A stretch of 64,000 nucleotides of DNA from Planctomycetota bacterium (GTDB lineage Bacteria; Planctomycetota; JAJSAM01; JAJVHW01), in assembly GCA_021776825.1 (NCBI GenBank), contig JAJFFG010000078.1, positions 20,819 to 84,818 of the forward strand, in the 5' to 3' direction. Position numbers and translations under genes: made by a program. Positions within the stretch are counted from its first letter, which is position 1. Every line of letters starts with the position of its first letter. Under the pieces are notes generated by a model that saw nothing but the letters and a program-made list of their open reading frames with translations, was not told where the DNA came from and did not search any database. Of this stretch, positions 1 to 9,063 are shown piece after piece.

Positions 1-261
1 TGGCTGGTTCGCGTGGGCGACCCGCCCCCGCAGGCCTCGCTGTCGCGCAGCGAACGCCGTACGGGTGCTCGTGGCACCGTGCTGCCAGCTCTCGTGCGGC
101 GGCGCCCGTTCCGGCCGCGTCAGCCGCGCGCCGTCCCCGGATCGCGTGTTCTGCTCGTCGACGACGTGCTCACGACGGGATCCACCGCCGACGCCTGCGC
201 TCGCGCGCTCCTCGATGCCGGAGTCGCCGAGGTGCTCGTCGCCGTCGTCGCGCGCGCTTAG
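1..261 (+). CDS. ComF-like phosphoribosyltransferase, C-terminal part
   Basis: The frame is already open at the first base, so only the last 86 residues are seen. They contain the type I phosphoribosyltransferase PRPP loop VLLVDDVLTTGST at visible residues 50-62, preceded by a Q-x2-LSRxER stretch (visible residues 11-19) that matches the region before the loop in ComF proteins. In the family this fold binds PRPP-like ligands; ComF members are linked to DNA uptake and handling of imported DNA. A competence-related dprA lies at 25.6 kb, but the two are far apart and no shared operon is seen. The gene ends in TAG at 259-261, and that stop forms the first bases of a perfect 10-bp hairpin. A different type I PRTase cannot be excluded without the N-terminal zinc ribbon. 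Confidence 0.75.
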   Translation, partial: WLVRVGDPPPQASLSRSERRTGARGTVLPALVRRRPFRPRQPRAVPGSRVLLVDDVLTTGSTADACARALLDAGVAEVLVAVVARA

Positions 262-286
262 CCCGACCTGGTGAGAAGGTCGGGCT
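260..286. terminator. Perfect 10-bp hairpin at the comF-like stop
   Basis: Arms at 260-269 and 277-286 are perfectly complementary around a 7-base loop. The left arm begins inside the TAG stop of the upstream gene. There is no T-tract on either side, so it is terminator-like rather than a classic intrinsic terminator. Confidence 0.5.
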
Positions 287-299
287 GGGCAAGCCCACC

Positions 300-429
300 G
301 CCCGCATCGTTCACGACGACGCCACGCCGGACACAGTACGACGTACGTTCCCGACACGCACCGCCGTGGGTCCCGCGCCGATCCTCGATCTCGCCACGTT
401 CGCGCGGCCCCCTCGTGAACGATGCGGGC
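300..429 (+). repeat. Dispersed element family A, copy A1 (short form)
   Basis: The 17-bp terminal inverted repeats at 300-316 and 413-429 are perfect. The left end continues into an ACGCCACGCC segment, and the right end resembles the last 40 bp of copy A2 near 26.9 kb. At 130 bp it is about half the length of the other two copies, which suggests an internally deleted form. It fills the interval between the comF-like gene and the next gene. It encodes nothing recognisable and resembles a non-autonomous MITE-like element. Confidence 0.7.
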
Positions 430-441
430 TACTCTGCCGCG

Positions 442-1296
442 ATGCCTGATGCGAGTGAGCGGGTCCTGGTGGTCGGTGGCGGCGGCTTTCTCGGTCGAGC
501 CTTGGTGGCTCAGCTCGGCGGTTCCTGGGCTGTCGACGCTCCGTCCTCGGCGGAGCTGGACATCGCGGAGCCTGGCGCTGTCGCCCGGTGGATGGCCGTT
601 CGTCCGGCTGTCGCCGTCCTGAACGCGGCCTGCCGCCAGCCGGGGAGTCCGGCATCGGATCTGGAGCGGGTGAACGTCATTGGGGCCGATGCCGTGGCGC
701 GCGCTGCGCACGAGGCGAACGCGCGCTTGATCCACATGTCGACGGACGTCGTCCTTGACGGTCGCCACGCGCCGTACGCCGACGATGCGGCTGCTTGCCC
801 CGTGAACTCCTATGGCCGGTCGAAGGCCGCTGGCGAGGCAGCCGTGCTGGCGGCCCACCGCGCGGCGGTCTGCGTACGGACCTCGCTCATCTGGGACCCG
901 AACGAGATGGACCGCTCCACGGTCTCATTTGCGGAGCGCCTCGCGCGGGGCGAGTCGTGTCGTCTGTTCACGGACGAGGTTCGCTGCCCGATCAGCCGAG
1001 TCACGCTCGCCGCGGCGCTGTGCGAACTCGTCGGCCTGTCGGTGCGCGGCACGCTCAACGTCGCCGGGGCGGAGGCGCTCACCCGGGAGGCGTTCGGCCG
1101 GATGATGCTGCAGCACTTCGCCGTCGATGGCGCCGATCGGGTCGAGAGCGGTCGCGCGGCCGATCTGCCCTCACGTCCCGGGGAGGCCCGACCCGCGGAT
1201 CTCACGCTGGACGTGAGCCTCGCGTCGCGCATGCTCTCGACGCCACTGCACGGTGTGACGGACGAGCTACGGCTCGCGAGGAGAACGAACGGATGA
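442..1296 (+). CDS. RmlD-like NAD(P)-dependent sugar-nucleotide reductase
   Basis: 284-residue extended short-chain dehydrogenase/reductase. The N-terminus has the dinucleotide-binding motif VVGGGGFLG, followed by a LNAAC turn, a STDVVLDG strand that holds the catalytic Ser/Thr, and the YGRSK (YxxxK) catalytic pair. This order and length fit RmlD, which reduces dTDP-4-dehydrorhamnose to dTDP-rhamnose, or related dTDP-sugar reductases. The ATG at 442 is preferred because upstream codons read through element A1. No clear ribosome-binding site is visible. The stop overlaps the next start as ATGA (1293-1296), so it is probably co-transcribed with the lipoprotein protease. No other rml gene is nearby, so the exact substrate is uncertain. 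Confidence 0.8.
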   Translation: MPDASERVLVVGGGGFLGRALVAQLGGSWAVDAPSSAELDIAEPGAVARWMAVRPAVAVLNAACRQPGSPASDLERVNVIGADAVARAAHEANARLIHMSTDVVLDGRHAPYADDAAACPVNSYGRSKAAGEAAVLAAHRAAVCVRTSLIWDPNEMDRSTVSFAERLARGESCRLFTDEVRCPISRVTLAAALCELVGLSVRGTLNVAGAEALTREAFGRMMLQHFAVDGADRVESGRAADLPSRPGEARPADLTLDVSLASRMLSTPLHGVTDELRLARRTNG

Positions 1297-4200
1297 TCAT
1301 CCAGCCCCGAACTCGGCGGATCGCTGCCGTCCTGCTGTCGCTGGCCCTGCTCGGCTGCAGCGACGACCAGGCGCCGCAGACCGGTGCCGTCGACAACGAG
1401 GAGACGAGCGTGGCGCGCACCCCTGGCGAGTTCGAGGCCCGGGCGTCCTACGTCGCCGACGGACGGCAGATCGGGACCCGCTGGCAACACCGCACGAACG
1501 GGCTCAACGTGGTCACCCTCAGCATCCAGTCGGTGCCACAGGTGTTTCTCCACGTCAACACGCCCCCAGTCTCCGACCGCGGGGAGCCCCACACGGGGGA
1601 GCACCTGCTCCTCGGCAAGGGGCGCAAGGGGCGCATCCTCTCCGCAGCCGAGTCCAAGTCGCTCATCGGGTCCACGGCGTACACGTCCCAGAGCGACGTC
1701 GTCTACGCCTGGAACTGCTCGGCCGGCAACCAGACGTTCCTCGAGTCGGTGGACCGCTACCTCGATGCGCTCCTGCTGCCCGACTACACCGACGAGGAGG
1801 TGCGCCGCGAGGTGTGCAACCTCGGTGTGGTCCGCGACGACGCGACGGGCGCGCTGGGTCTCGAGGAGAAGGGCACGATCTACAACGAGATGGTCAGCGC
1901 GTACGAGAAGCGCTGGAACGCGTGGCGTGGGCTACGCCGCCGCCTCTGGGGACGGGATCATCCGCTCGGGCGCGCGTCCGGCGGCGAGCCGGCCGCGGTG
2001 CGAGAGATGGAGCCGGAGCACATTCACGCGTTCCACCGCGACCACTACCACCTGAGTGGCAACCTCGGGATGATCGTTGCGTTGCCCGACACGCTCGCCG
2101 AGGCGACGTTCCTCGAGCACCTCTCGGCCACGATCGCGCGGCTCGATACCGACGAGACGCTGGTCGCGCGCGAGAAGAAGACGCCGGGCATTCCGCCCGC
2201 ACAGCCCGAGGGCTCGCGCGCGCCGCAGATCGTGCCGTACCCGAACGCCAACGAGGAGGCCGGCGGCGTCGCGCTGTTCGCGTGGCCGCCCGTGCCGCAC
2301 ACGACCCGCCGCGAGCACGTCACGACGGCGATCCTCCTGGGCGCCCTCGGCGAAGGGCAGACCGCAACGCTCTACAAGCGACTCATGGACGGTGCGACCC
2401 GCGAGATGGAGATCGACGCCTCCGAGCTGTTCGGATGGCTGGAGTCCTCGAAGGTCGACGAGGCCGCCATCATCGGCTTCGACGGCTTCTCGAAGCGTCA
2501 CGCCGACCCCGAGAGTCTCGGGCAGATTCAGGCCCTGCTGGCCGACGAGATCGGGCGCGTGGCCGGGCTGGCGGAGGGGAGCGAGGACCTCGCGACGTTC
2601 AACGCCATCGCGGACGTGAAGCTGACGGAGTGGGAGAAGTCGCTCCGCAAGTCGCTGAACGCACCGCCGCTGTTCGGGCATCGCAGCTCGGGCGGGTTCT
2701 GGCTCGATCATCTCCGACTCGTGGATCGCGAGGGCGGCGATGAGCGCGATCTCACGTTGACGTCGGACTTCTCCGCGCTCCGCGCGGACCTGGCCGCCGG
2801 GCGCAACCTGTGGACGGCCGCCATCGAGCGCATGGGCCTCCTCGGTACGCCGTATGTGCACGTCACCGTGCCGAGCGGCGACGAGCTGCAGCGACGGAAG
2901 ACCGCGCGAGACGGGCGCATCCAGGGCTACACCGCAGATCTGCAGCAGCGCTTCGAGACGGAGGATGCTCAGGCAGCGATCCAGAAGTTGCAGGCCGAGA
3001 TCGACACGAAGACGGCCGAGATCGCGAAGCTCGACGAGGCCCTGCCGCAGCAGCGGCTGGTGGACGATGTTCCGCTGAACGCCGATCCGACGCTCGTCCT
3101 TCGACCGGTCGAGATCGGCGGCGTGAGCGGATACCACGGGGTGTTCGAGAACCTCTCGTTCGTCGAGATCTCACTCGCCATCGACCTGCACCCGCTCGCC
3201 GAAGAGGACTGGGTCTGGCTGCCGCTGCTTCCGGCTGCGCTGACCTCCGCGGGGTACGTCGACCAGGGAACGGGTGTCGCGTCAGACGTCGCTGAGTCCC
3301 AGCGTGCGACGGAGATTTTCGAGCTCTCCGCCGAGTACGCGATGCGCCCGGATCGCAACCGCCATGAACTGCGGATCACAGCGTCAGGGATGGGACCGGA
3401 CGAGGCCGCGCGAGCGGTGACCTGGCTTGCTCGGAGCCTGCATTCACCGTGGCTGGCCGAAGCGAACGTGCAGCGCCTGCGCGATCTGGTGGACCAGGCG
3501 ACGCGCGGCACGCGTAACACGTTGGGTGGCCGCGAGGAGCGCTGGGTGAACAACCCCGCCAACGCCCTGCGCTACGAGCATGACCGGCTGTACCTGTCGG
3601 CGCGGTCGCACCACGCTGCGTTGCTCTCGTTGGCGCGCCTCGAGTGGCGGCTGATGGAGCCGCCGTCTCCCGAGCATGCCGCGACGGTCGACGGAGCCCT
3701 CGCGGTGCTCGCGAAGATGGAGTCCATGGATCGGGCCCAAGCGCTGGAGATTCTCGATGGCCTGGCGAAGACGTTCGCCGATTCGACGGACGGTCCCGGG
3801 CGAACGCTCCGGCCGGTGCTTCAGCGGCTCCGTGAGCTGGCCGGTGACATGGCGCCGACGACCGTCGCATACGACCTGCGCGTGCTGAGTGGCCTCGTCC
3901 GCGACGATCTCGCGGTAGCCCCGGCAGACGCGCTCGCACAGCTCGACACGGTGCGGAGCAAGATCCTAAGTCGCTCGGGGATGCGCCTTGCGCTGACCGG
4001 TAGCACGGAGAACGTCGACGCGCTGCGCGAGCCGCTGGGCGATCTCTTCCGCGGGTGCAGCAACTGGCCACCGCCGCTCACGACGGAGGCTCCGGCTTCT
4101 TCGGGGACCGGCCGAGGGCTCATCACGGCTCGCGCGCGCGTCCGCGACGCGTATCAGATCCCCGCCGTCCACTACGGGCTCGTCCACGGCGGCGGATCGT

Positions 4201-4856
4201 CGGGCGTGTTCGTCCTGTCCGCCGATGCCGCCGGTCTCGACGACCTGACCGAAGACGCGCTGATCGAGGAACTGGCGTGTCGCGTGATCGGCGGCGCCGG
4301 TCCGCATGGCCTGTTCATGCAGACCTGGGGCGCGGGCCTCGCGTACTCGAACGGCATCGGCACCAGTGCCCAGAGCGGTCGCGTGCGGTACTACGCTGAG
4401 CGCTGCCCGACCCTGGTCGAGACGATGCGATTCGTGACGGGACGTGCGGAGGCCGCCGCCTCGTTCGACGACGCGACGCTGGTCGAGTACGCCGTCGCGA
4501 CGGCGGTGGGGGGCTCGCGGGCGAGCGATCGCTTCGAGGATCGGACGCGCGCCATGGCCGATGAGCTCGCCGACGGCGATACGCCGGAACGTGTGGAGCG
4601 GTTCCGGCGCGCCGCCCTGGCTCTCCGCGATCGCACCGACCTCTGGCCGCGACTGCGCGAGCGCGTGGTGCACGCCGCCGGACGCGTGCTGCCCGGTGTC
4701 GGACCGAAGAGTCGCGACGTCCCGGGTGGGTCGTATCTCACGATCGCGCCGGAACCGTTGCTCGCCGAGTGGGAGCGCTACTTGCAGCAGGAGGAAGGCG
4801 AGATCGAGCGCGTCCAGCGCCTGTATCCGCGCGACTTCTGGGTACTCGACGACTAA
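1293..4856 (+). CDS. PreP-like M16 metalloprotease, predicted lipoprotein
   Basis: 1187 residues. A basic N-terminus, a hydrophobic segment and a lipobox LALLGC with Cys22 predict a lipoprotein signal, so it probably acts in the periplasm or at the outer membrane. The inverted zinc motif HxxEH is at H100-E103-H104 (HTGEH). A distal glutamate, E199 in YNEM, lies 95 residues after H104; this is close to the spacing in presequence proteases of subfamily M16C and longer than in classical M16A/B. Total length also fits PreP, which carries two M16 halves joined by a helical hinge. PreP enzymes degrade short unstructured peptides inside a closed chamber. The start overlaps the upstream stop (ATGA). 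The TAA stop touches the first hairpin arm of element B1. Confidence 0.85.
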   Translation: MIIQPRTRRIAAVLLSLALLGCSDDQAPQTGAVDNEETSVARTPGEFEARASYVADGRQIGTRWQHRTNGLNVVTLSIQSVPQVFLHVNTPPVSDRGEPHTGEHLLLGKGRKGRILSAAESKSLIGSTAYTSQSDVVYAWNCSAGNQTFLESVDRYLDALLLPDYTDEEVRREVCNLGVVRDDATGALGLEEKGTIYNEMVSAYEKRWNAWRGLRRRLWGRDHPLGRASGGEPAAVREMEPEHIHAFHRDHYHLSGNLGMIVALPDTLAEATFLEHLSATIARLDTDETLVAREKKTPGIPPAQPEGSRAPQIVPYPNANEEAGGVALFAWPPVPHTTRREHVTTAILLGALGEGQTATLYKRLMDGATREMEIDASELFGWLESSKVDEAAIIGFDGFSKRHADPESLGQIQALLADEIGRVAGLAEGSEDLATFNAIADVKLTEWEKSLRKSLNAPPLFGHRSSGGFWLDHLRLVDREGGDERDLTLTSDFSALRADLAAGRNLWTAAIERMGLLGTPYVHVTVPSGDELQRRKTARDGRIQGYTADLQQRFETEDAQAAIQKLQAEIDTKTAEIAKLDEALPQQRLVDDVPLNADPTLVLRPVEIGGVSGYHGVFENLSFVEISLAIDLHPLAEEDWVWLPLLPAALTSAGYVDQGTGVASDVAESQRATEIFELSAEYAMRPDRNRHELRITASGMGPDEAARAVTWLARSLHSPWLAEANVQRLRDLVDQATRGTRNTLGGREERWVNNPANALRYEHDRLYLSARSHHAALLSLARLEWRLMEPPSPEHAATVDGALAVLAKMESMDRAQALEILDGLAKTFADSTDGPGRTLRPVLQRLRELAGDMAPTTVAYDLRVLSGLVRDDLAVAPADALAQLDTVRSKILSRSGMRLALTGSTENVDALREPLGDLFRGCSNWPPPLTTEAPASSGTGRGLITARARVRDAYQIPAVHYGLVHGGGSSGVFVLSADAAGLDDLTEDALIEELACRVIGGAGPHGLFMQTWGAGLAYSNGIGTSAQSGRVRYYAERCPTLVETMRFVTGRAEAAASFDDATLVEYAVATAVGGSRASDRFEDRTRAMADELADGDTPERVERFRRAALALRDRTDLWPRLRERVVHAAGRVLPGVGPKSRDVPGGSYLTIAPEPLLAEWERYLQQEEGEIERVQRLYPRDFWVLDD

Positions 4857-5128
4857 GCCGGCTGTCGGCGGTTGGGCCTCGACAGGCCGCGCAGGTTGGG
4901 GCGACAGCCTGCTAGCCATAGGCCGACTCGAGGGAGGCACGTGGCGGGGGAGCAGCGCGTTCCGGGCCTCTTGAGACGCCACGGACGAACGGTCCTCGCA
5001 CTCATGCCTGGATCAGCGTCCACCGCGACGACCCTCGGCTGCCCGCCGCGACCTCTAACTCGCAGCCTGTCGCGCCGGCGGTCGTTCGCACGGCGACGCC
5101 GCACCTCCGACAGGCTGCGAGCTGCTAG
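4857..5128 (+). repeat. Double-hairpin element family B, copy B1
   Basis: Two stem-loops are separated by about 150 bp. Hairpin 1 has arms at 4860-4867 and 4902-4909 (core CTGTCG/CGACAG), extendable outward by several pairs with one mismatch. It is followed by the conserved word CCATAGGCCGAC at 4917. Hairpin 2 has perfect 14-bp arms at 5059-5072 and 5108-5121. The element fills the space between two convergent genes and touches the stop codon of each (TAA at 4854-4856; minus-strand TAG at 5125-5127). Copies B2 (25334-25570) and B3 (53829-54042) have the same architecture. Confidence 0.8.
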
Positions 5129-6948
5129 CGCCCTGTGACCGTCACCTCGGCCGTGCGCTGCTCCTCGCCGCGGATGTAGGTGACGGTCACCACGTCGCCG
5201 GGCGTGCTGGCGCCGATCAGACCTCCCAGAGCGCCGCCGGACTTCACGACCTCGTCGTTCCACTTCGTCACGAGGTCGCCTGCCTTCAGGCCCGCCTTGC
5301 CGGCGCCGAAGCCCGGGAAGACGAAGCCGAGCAGCGCACCGTCGCGATTCGGATCGTCGCCGAGGCGCACGCCGAGCACGGGCCGCGGCGGCCGTTTCGC
5401 GAACTCCGGGCGCGTGGGCAGGTTGGCCACCGCGGTCGCCGTCCGAGCCACGACGGTCGCGACGAGCGCGGCTCCGGTCCGGTTCAGCTTCCACCAGTCG
5501 TCGCCGGGCTTGTGGTAGTCCGGATGCAGCCCGGTCGTGAAGAAGACGGCCGGGATGTCCTTGGCGTAGAACGCGTAGTGGTCGCTCTGCTCCCAAGCGT
5601 TCCAGGTGTGCGCGAAACGGGCGCCGGCGTCGGTCGCTAGCCCCTCGATCAGCTCCGTCAGACCCGAGCCGGTCGCCGCACCACCGAGGTGGATGCCCTG
5701 GCCCTTCTCGCCCTCGCGGTAGTACCCAACCATGTCCATGTTCAGGTTGGCAATGGTGTCCGCTAGAGGCCAAGTGGGATCGGCGGCGTAGCTCCGCGAA
5801 CCGACGAGGCCCTTCTCCTCCGCGCACCACCCGGCGAACACCAGGCTGCGCTTGGTGGGCGGCTGCGCGGCGAGGAACTCCGCGACCTCGAGCAGGGCCG
5901 CCGTGCCCGAGCCGTTGTCGTCGGCCCCGTTGTGGATCTGTCCGGCGAAGCGACCGCCACTGCCGAACATGCCCAGCCCGACGTGATCGATGTGTGCGCC
6001 GATGACGACGCATTGCTTGGCGAGTTCGGGGTCGCTGCCGCGACGGACCGCGATGACGTTGCGGCCGGTGGGGGACGACAACGCAGCGGCCACGCGGACC
6101 TTCACTCCGTCGATGCGCGTGGACCGTGGCGCTCCATCGAGGTCGATGGCGGCCTGCAGTTCCTTGAGGGTCTGCCCGGTGCCCTTCAGGAGCCGATCCG
6201 CGACATCGCGCGAGATCGCCAGCACGGGGATCTTGGCGGCCGCTCCGCGCACTCCCACGGGGAGCGAGTCCTCTTCGTGGTTGTAGTCGTTGACCATCAG
6301 CACGGCGGCGGCGCCGGCGGCGGCGGCCACCTGGACCTTGGCGGTAAACGACTGCATGCGGCGGGCGGCGAGAGCCTCGGGCGAGCGTCCGCGGATACCC
6401 CAAGGGCTACCCTCTTGACCTTCCATCGGGGCGTGGCGCAGGACGATGACGGCGCAGCCGGTCACGTCGACGTCGAGGTAGTCGTCGTACGAGTTCGCGT
6501 CGTCGCGGAGGCCGAAGCCAGCGAAGGCCACATGGGCCTCGATCTCGGCGTCCGGGGAGAACCCGAACGGCAGCACGGCGTCGTCCTCGCCGAGCCGCTC
6601 ATCGCCGGCAGCGTCGAGAATCGTGACGAACGAGCCCGCCGCGTTCGGCGTTCGAGTCGGCAGCTTCACCTCCTGGAAGAACGAACCGTCCGTCCCCATC
6701 GGCTCGAGCCCGAAGCGCTCGAACTCGGCGGCGACGTGCGCTTCCGTCGCGTGGCCGAACTCGGTCCCCGTCTCGCGGCCCTGCATGTCGTCCCCGGCGA
6801 GGAACGCAGCGCGCGTCAGGAACTGCTCGCCGGTGATCTCCGGCGTGAGCTTGGCCTGCGGCGGAGTCGGGGACTCGGTCTCGGCCAACGACGGCGTCGC
6901 CAGCATCGGAAGAAGGGTGGCGAGGCAGAGGAGGTGACGGGCGCGCAT
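5125..6948 (-). CDS. Secreted M28 peptidase with PA and PDZ domains
   Basis: 607 residues from the ATG at 6948, chosen because it begins a clear signal peptide (MRARHLLCLATLLPML...) and has a GGAG motif upstream; codons further upstream give no signal. A PA (protease-associated) domain occupies roughly residues 150-300. The M28 zinc sites follow: GAHIDH, NGADDNGSG, the catalytic pair in AEEKGLVGS, NMDMVGYY and a late SDHYAFYAKD. All ligands expected for a di-zinc aminopeptidase are present. A PDZ-like domain forms the C-terminus (about 510-607, starting RPVLGVRLGDD). Such PA-M28-PDZ proteins are exported aminopeptidases. Its TAG stop coincides with the CTAG at the edge of element B1. Confidence 0.9.
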   Translation of the reverse strand: MRARHLLCLATLLPMLATPSLAETESPTPPQAKLTPEITGEQFLTRAAFLAGDDMQGRETGTEFGHATEAHVAAEFERFGLEPMGTDGSFFQEVKLPTRTPNAAGSFVTILDAAGDERLGEDDAVLPFGFSPDAEIEAHVAFAGFGLRDDANSYDDYLDVDVTGCAVIVLRHAPMEGQEGSPWGIRGRSPEALAARRMQSFTAKVQVAAAAGAAAVLMVNDYNHEEDSLPVGVRGAAAKIPVLAISRDVADRLLKGTGQTLKELQAAIDLDGAPRSTRIDGVKVRVAAALSSPTGRNVIAVRRGSDPELAKQCVVIGAHIDHVGLGMFGSGGRFAGQIHNGADDNGSGTAALLEVAEFLAAQPPTKRSLVFAGWCAEEKGLVGSRSYAADPTWPLADTIANLNMDMVGYYREGEKGQGIHLGGAATGSGLTELIEGLATDAGARFAHTWNAWEQSDHYAFYAKDIPAVFFTTGLHPDYHKPGDDWWKLNRTGAALVATVVARTATAVANLPTRPEFAKRPPRPVLGVRLGDDPNRDGALLGFVFPGFGAGKAGLKAGDLVTKWNDEVVKSGGALGGLIGASTPGDVVTVTYIRGEEQRTAEVTVTGR

Positions 6949-7046
6949 GCAGATCTCCGGGACGGCGTCGATTGTGCGCTGGCTGTGACGGCGCGTCCCG
7001 CCTCTTCTGTTCCGCACTGCCTCAACGAATGTCCGGAGCGGCAGGG

Positions 7047-8768
7047 CTAGGTTGGCTCAGCGAGGCGGAGGTCGCGGACCAAGCCCTCGACCTCGGAGGC
7101 GCCGCGGAACGAGCTGATCTGTGGTGTGACCGCCACGTCGAGCAGCTCGCCGGAGCGCAGGAGCGGAGCCAGACGATCGGCCGAGCGGAACGCGACGCAG
7201 CGCAGCGCGCGCCCGCCAAGTCCGACGTGGAATGCCACGTGCTCGTCCTGGGCTCCCATGCGGCGGGGGCGCCCGACGACCTCGAGACCGCGGAGGGCGA
7301 TCACCGGCTCCGGGTTCCCGGCCCCGAACGGCTCCAGGCGGGCGAGCTGAGTGGCCGCGGCCCGGTTGAGCTCCTCGAGCGTGCACTCGAGGTCGATCTG
7401 AAGCTGGGGCATCCGCGCTTCTGGTGGCAGCGTTTCGGCGACGTGACGCCGGAACGCGTCGCGGAACGCGGGGAAGCGATCCGGCTCGATCGTCAATCCC
7501 GCCGCTGCGGCGTGGCCCCCGTGAGCCACGAGGTGCTCGGAGCACGCGGCGAGGGCCTTGTGCAGCGCCAGGCCCGGGACGGAGCGCGCGGAGCCGCGCC
7601 CGACCCCCTCGGCCGTGCTGATCATGACCGCGGGTACATGGAACTCGTCGACGAGGCGAGCCGCGACGATGCCGATCACGCCGTGATGCCAGTCCTTGCC
7701 GAGCAGCGCAATCCCGCCGTCTGGATGCGGGCCGAACTGCTCGAGAGCGAGCTCCCGCGCCTCCTCAGCCACCTCGCGCTCGATGGCGCGCCGACGCGTG
7801 TTCTCCTTGTCGAGATGCTCGGCAAGCTCGCGCGCGCGGTTCGGGTCGTCGGTGAGCAGCAGCTCGAGGGCGAGGTGCGCGTGGCCCAGGCGCCCGGCCG
7901 CATTGATGCGCGGTCCGAGCTTGAACCCGATGTCGCTCGCCCGCAGGGGAGCGCGTGCGCGCGAGACGTCGAGGAGCGCCGCGATGCCGGGCGAGGCGCG
8001 CTCGGTCAGCACCTTCAGGCCGTGACGCACGATGAGGCGGTTCTCGCCGCGGAGCGGGACGACGTCGGCAACCGTGCCGAGCACGGCGGTCCCCAGGGCG
8101 TCGATGAGGAACTCCCGCACGGGATCGGAGACGCGGGCACCCGGTGAGAGCTCCTGGGCGACCGCCCACGCGAGTTTCATCGCGACGCCGGCCCCGCAGA
8201 GGTGGGGGAACGCGTACGTCGAGTCCGGGCGTTTGGGGTTCACCACGGCGACGGCCACGGGCAGCTGGGGTGCGATCTCGTGGTGGTCGGCGACGACGAC
8301 GTCGACGCCGCGAGCCTTCATGAGGGCGATCGGCTCGACCGCAGTTGAGCCGTGATCGACCGAGATGAAGAGCGTCACTCGCTCCTCGTCGGCGATGCGC
8401 TCCATGGTCGGCGCGTGGAAGCCGTAGCCCGATCCCGTTCGCTCCGGGATGAAGGGCACGACGCGCTCGGCGCCCATGAGGCGCAGGAAGCGAATCATGA
8501 TGGATGCGCCGGCGATCCCATCGACGTCGTAATCACCCCAGACGCAGATCACCTCGCGATCACGCAGGGCGCGCCGAATGCGCTCGACCGCCGCGTCGAT
8601 GTCCGGCAGATCTCCGGGCGGCAGGAGCGAGGAGAGGCTGCCGCTCAGGAACTCGCGAGCCGTCTCGGCATCGGTGACGCCGCGATTGAGCAGACACTGG
8701 GCCGTGATCGCGTCGACACCGACAGCGTTCGCGAGCGAGTCTCGCTCAGCGGGCTGTGGGGGTCGCAC
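7047..8768 (-). CDS. recJ: Single-stranded-DNA-specific exonuclease RecJ
   Basis: 573 residues. DHH-superfamily motifs are intact and in order: GDYDVDG (78-84), SVDHGS (136-141; most family members have Cys or Gly where His139 sits), VADHH (159-163) and NPKR (177-180). A DHHA1-type region and an OB-fold-like C-terminus follow. RecJ digests single-stranded DNA 5' to 3' in recombination and mismatch repair and needs Mn2+/Mg2+ bound by the DHH aspartates. The start is a GTG at 8768; no strong ribosome-binding site is seen, so the true start could differ slightly. The gene lies downstream of selB on the same strand, separated from it by the tandem array at 8904-9063. Length matches the family. 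Confidence 0.93.
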   Translation of the reverse strand: MRPPQPAERDSLANAVGVDAITAQCLLNRGVTDAETAREFLSGSLSSLLPPGDLPDIDAAVERIRRALRDREVICVWGDYDVDGIAGASIMIRFLRLMGAERVVPFIPERTGSGYGFHAPTMERIADEERVTLFISVDHGSTAVEPIALMKARGVDVVVADHHEIAPQLPVAVAVVNPKRPDSTYAFPHLCGAGVAMKLAWAVAQELSPGARVSDPVREFLIDALGTAVLGTVADVVPLRGENRLIVRHGLKVLTERASPGIAALLDVSRARAPLRASDIGFKLGPRINAAGRLGHAHLALELLLTDDPNRARELAEHLDKENTRRRAIEREVAEEARELALEQFGPHPDGGIALLGKDWHHGVIGIVAARLVDEFHVPAVMISTAEGVGRGSARSVPGLALHKALAACSEHLVAHGGHAAAAGLTIEPDRFPAFRDAFRRHVAETLPPEARMPQLQIDLECTLEELNRAAATQLARLEPFGAGNPEPVIALRGLEVVGRPRRMGAQDEHVAFHVGLGGRALRCVAFRSADRLAPLLRSGELLDVAVTPQISSFRGASEVEGLVRDLRLAEPT

Positions 8769-8903
8769 GACCCAGCGGCGTCGCGGGGGCGACGGGGGGG
8801 CTCTCCTGACGATGGCGGGGCTCCAGGGGCACGGCTCGTGGGGCGGGGGCTCGTGAGAACCCGCGCAAGGTAGCCGCGACCGGGGACACGCTACGGTCGC
8901 CCC
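8769..8903. other. Intergenic stretch upstream of recJ
   Basis: About 135 bp with a G-rich run on the plus strand near 8795. I see no gene, hairpin or clear promoter here. Confidence 0.4.
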
Positions 8904-9063
8904 TGCCTGAATCAGAGAGAGCAGACTGCCTGAATCAGAGAGAGCAGACTGCCCGATTCAGAGAGTGCGCAGCGCCCGCTTCAGGGAGTGCGCAGTGCCC
9001 GCTTCAGGGAGTGGCAGTGCCCGCTCTAGGGCGTATGCGGCGCCGTCCTCAGGGAGTGCGGAG
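8904..9063 (-). repeat. Degenerate tandem array, seven units of 22-23 bp, at the selB stop
   Basis: Units start at 8904, 8927, 8950, 8973, 8996, 9018 and 9041. The first two are identical; the others drift. The last unit contains the selB stop codon (minus strand, 9049-9051) and the last codons, and several other units carry the same CACTCCCTGA word in the selB direction. The array therefore looks like repeated duplication of the 3' end of selB including its stop. There are no unique spacers. Confidence 0.85.

Noticed and set aside
8904..9063. Possible CRISPR array
   Set aside because: Units are contiguous 22-23 bp without unique spacers, drift in sequence, and no cas gene is near.
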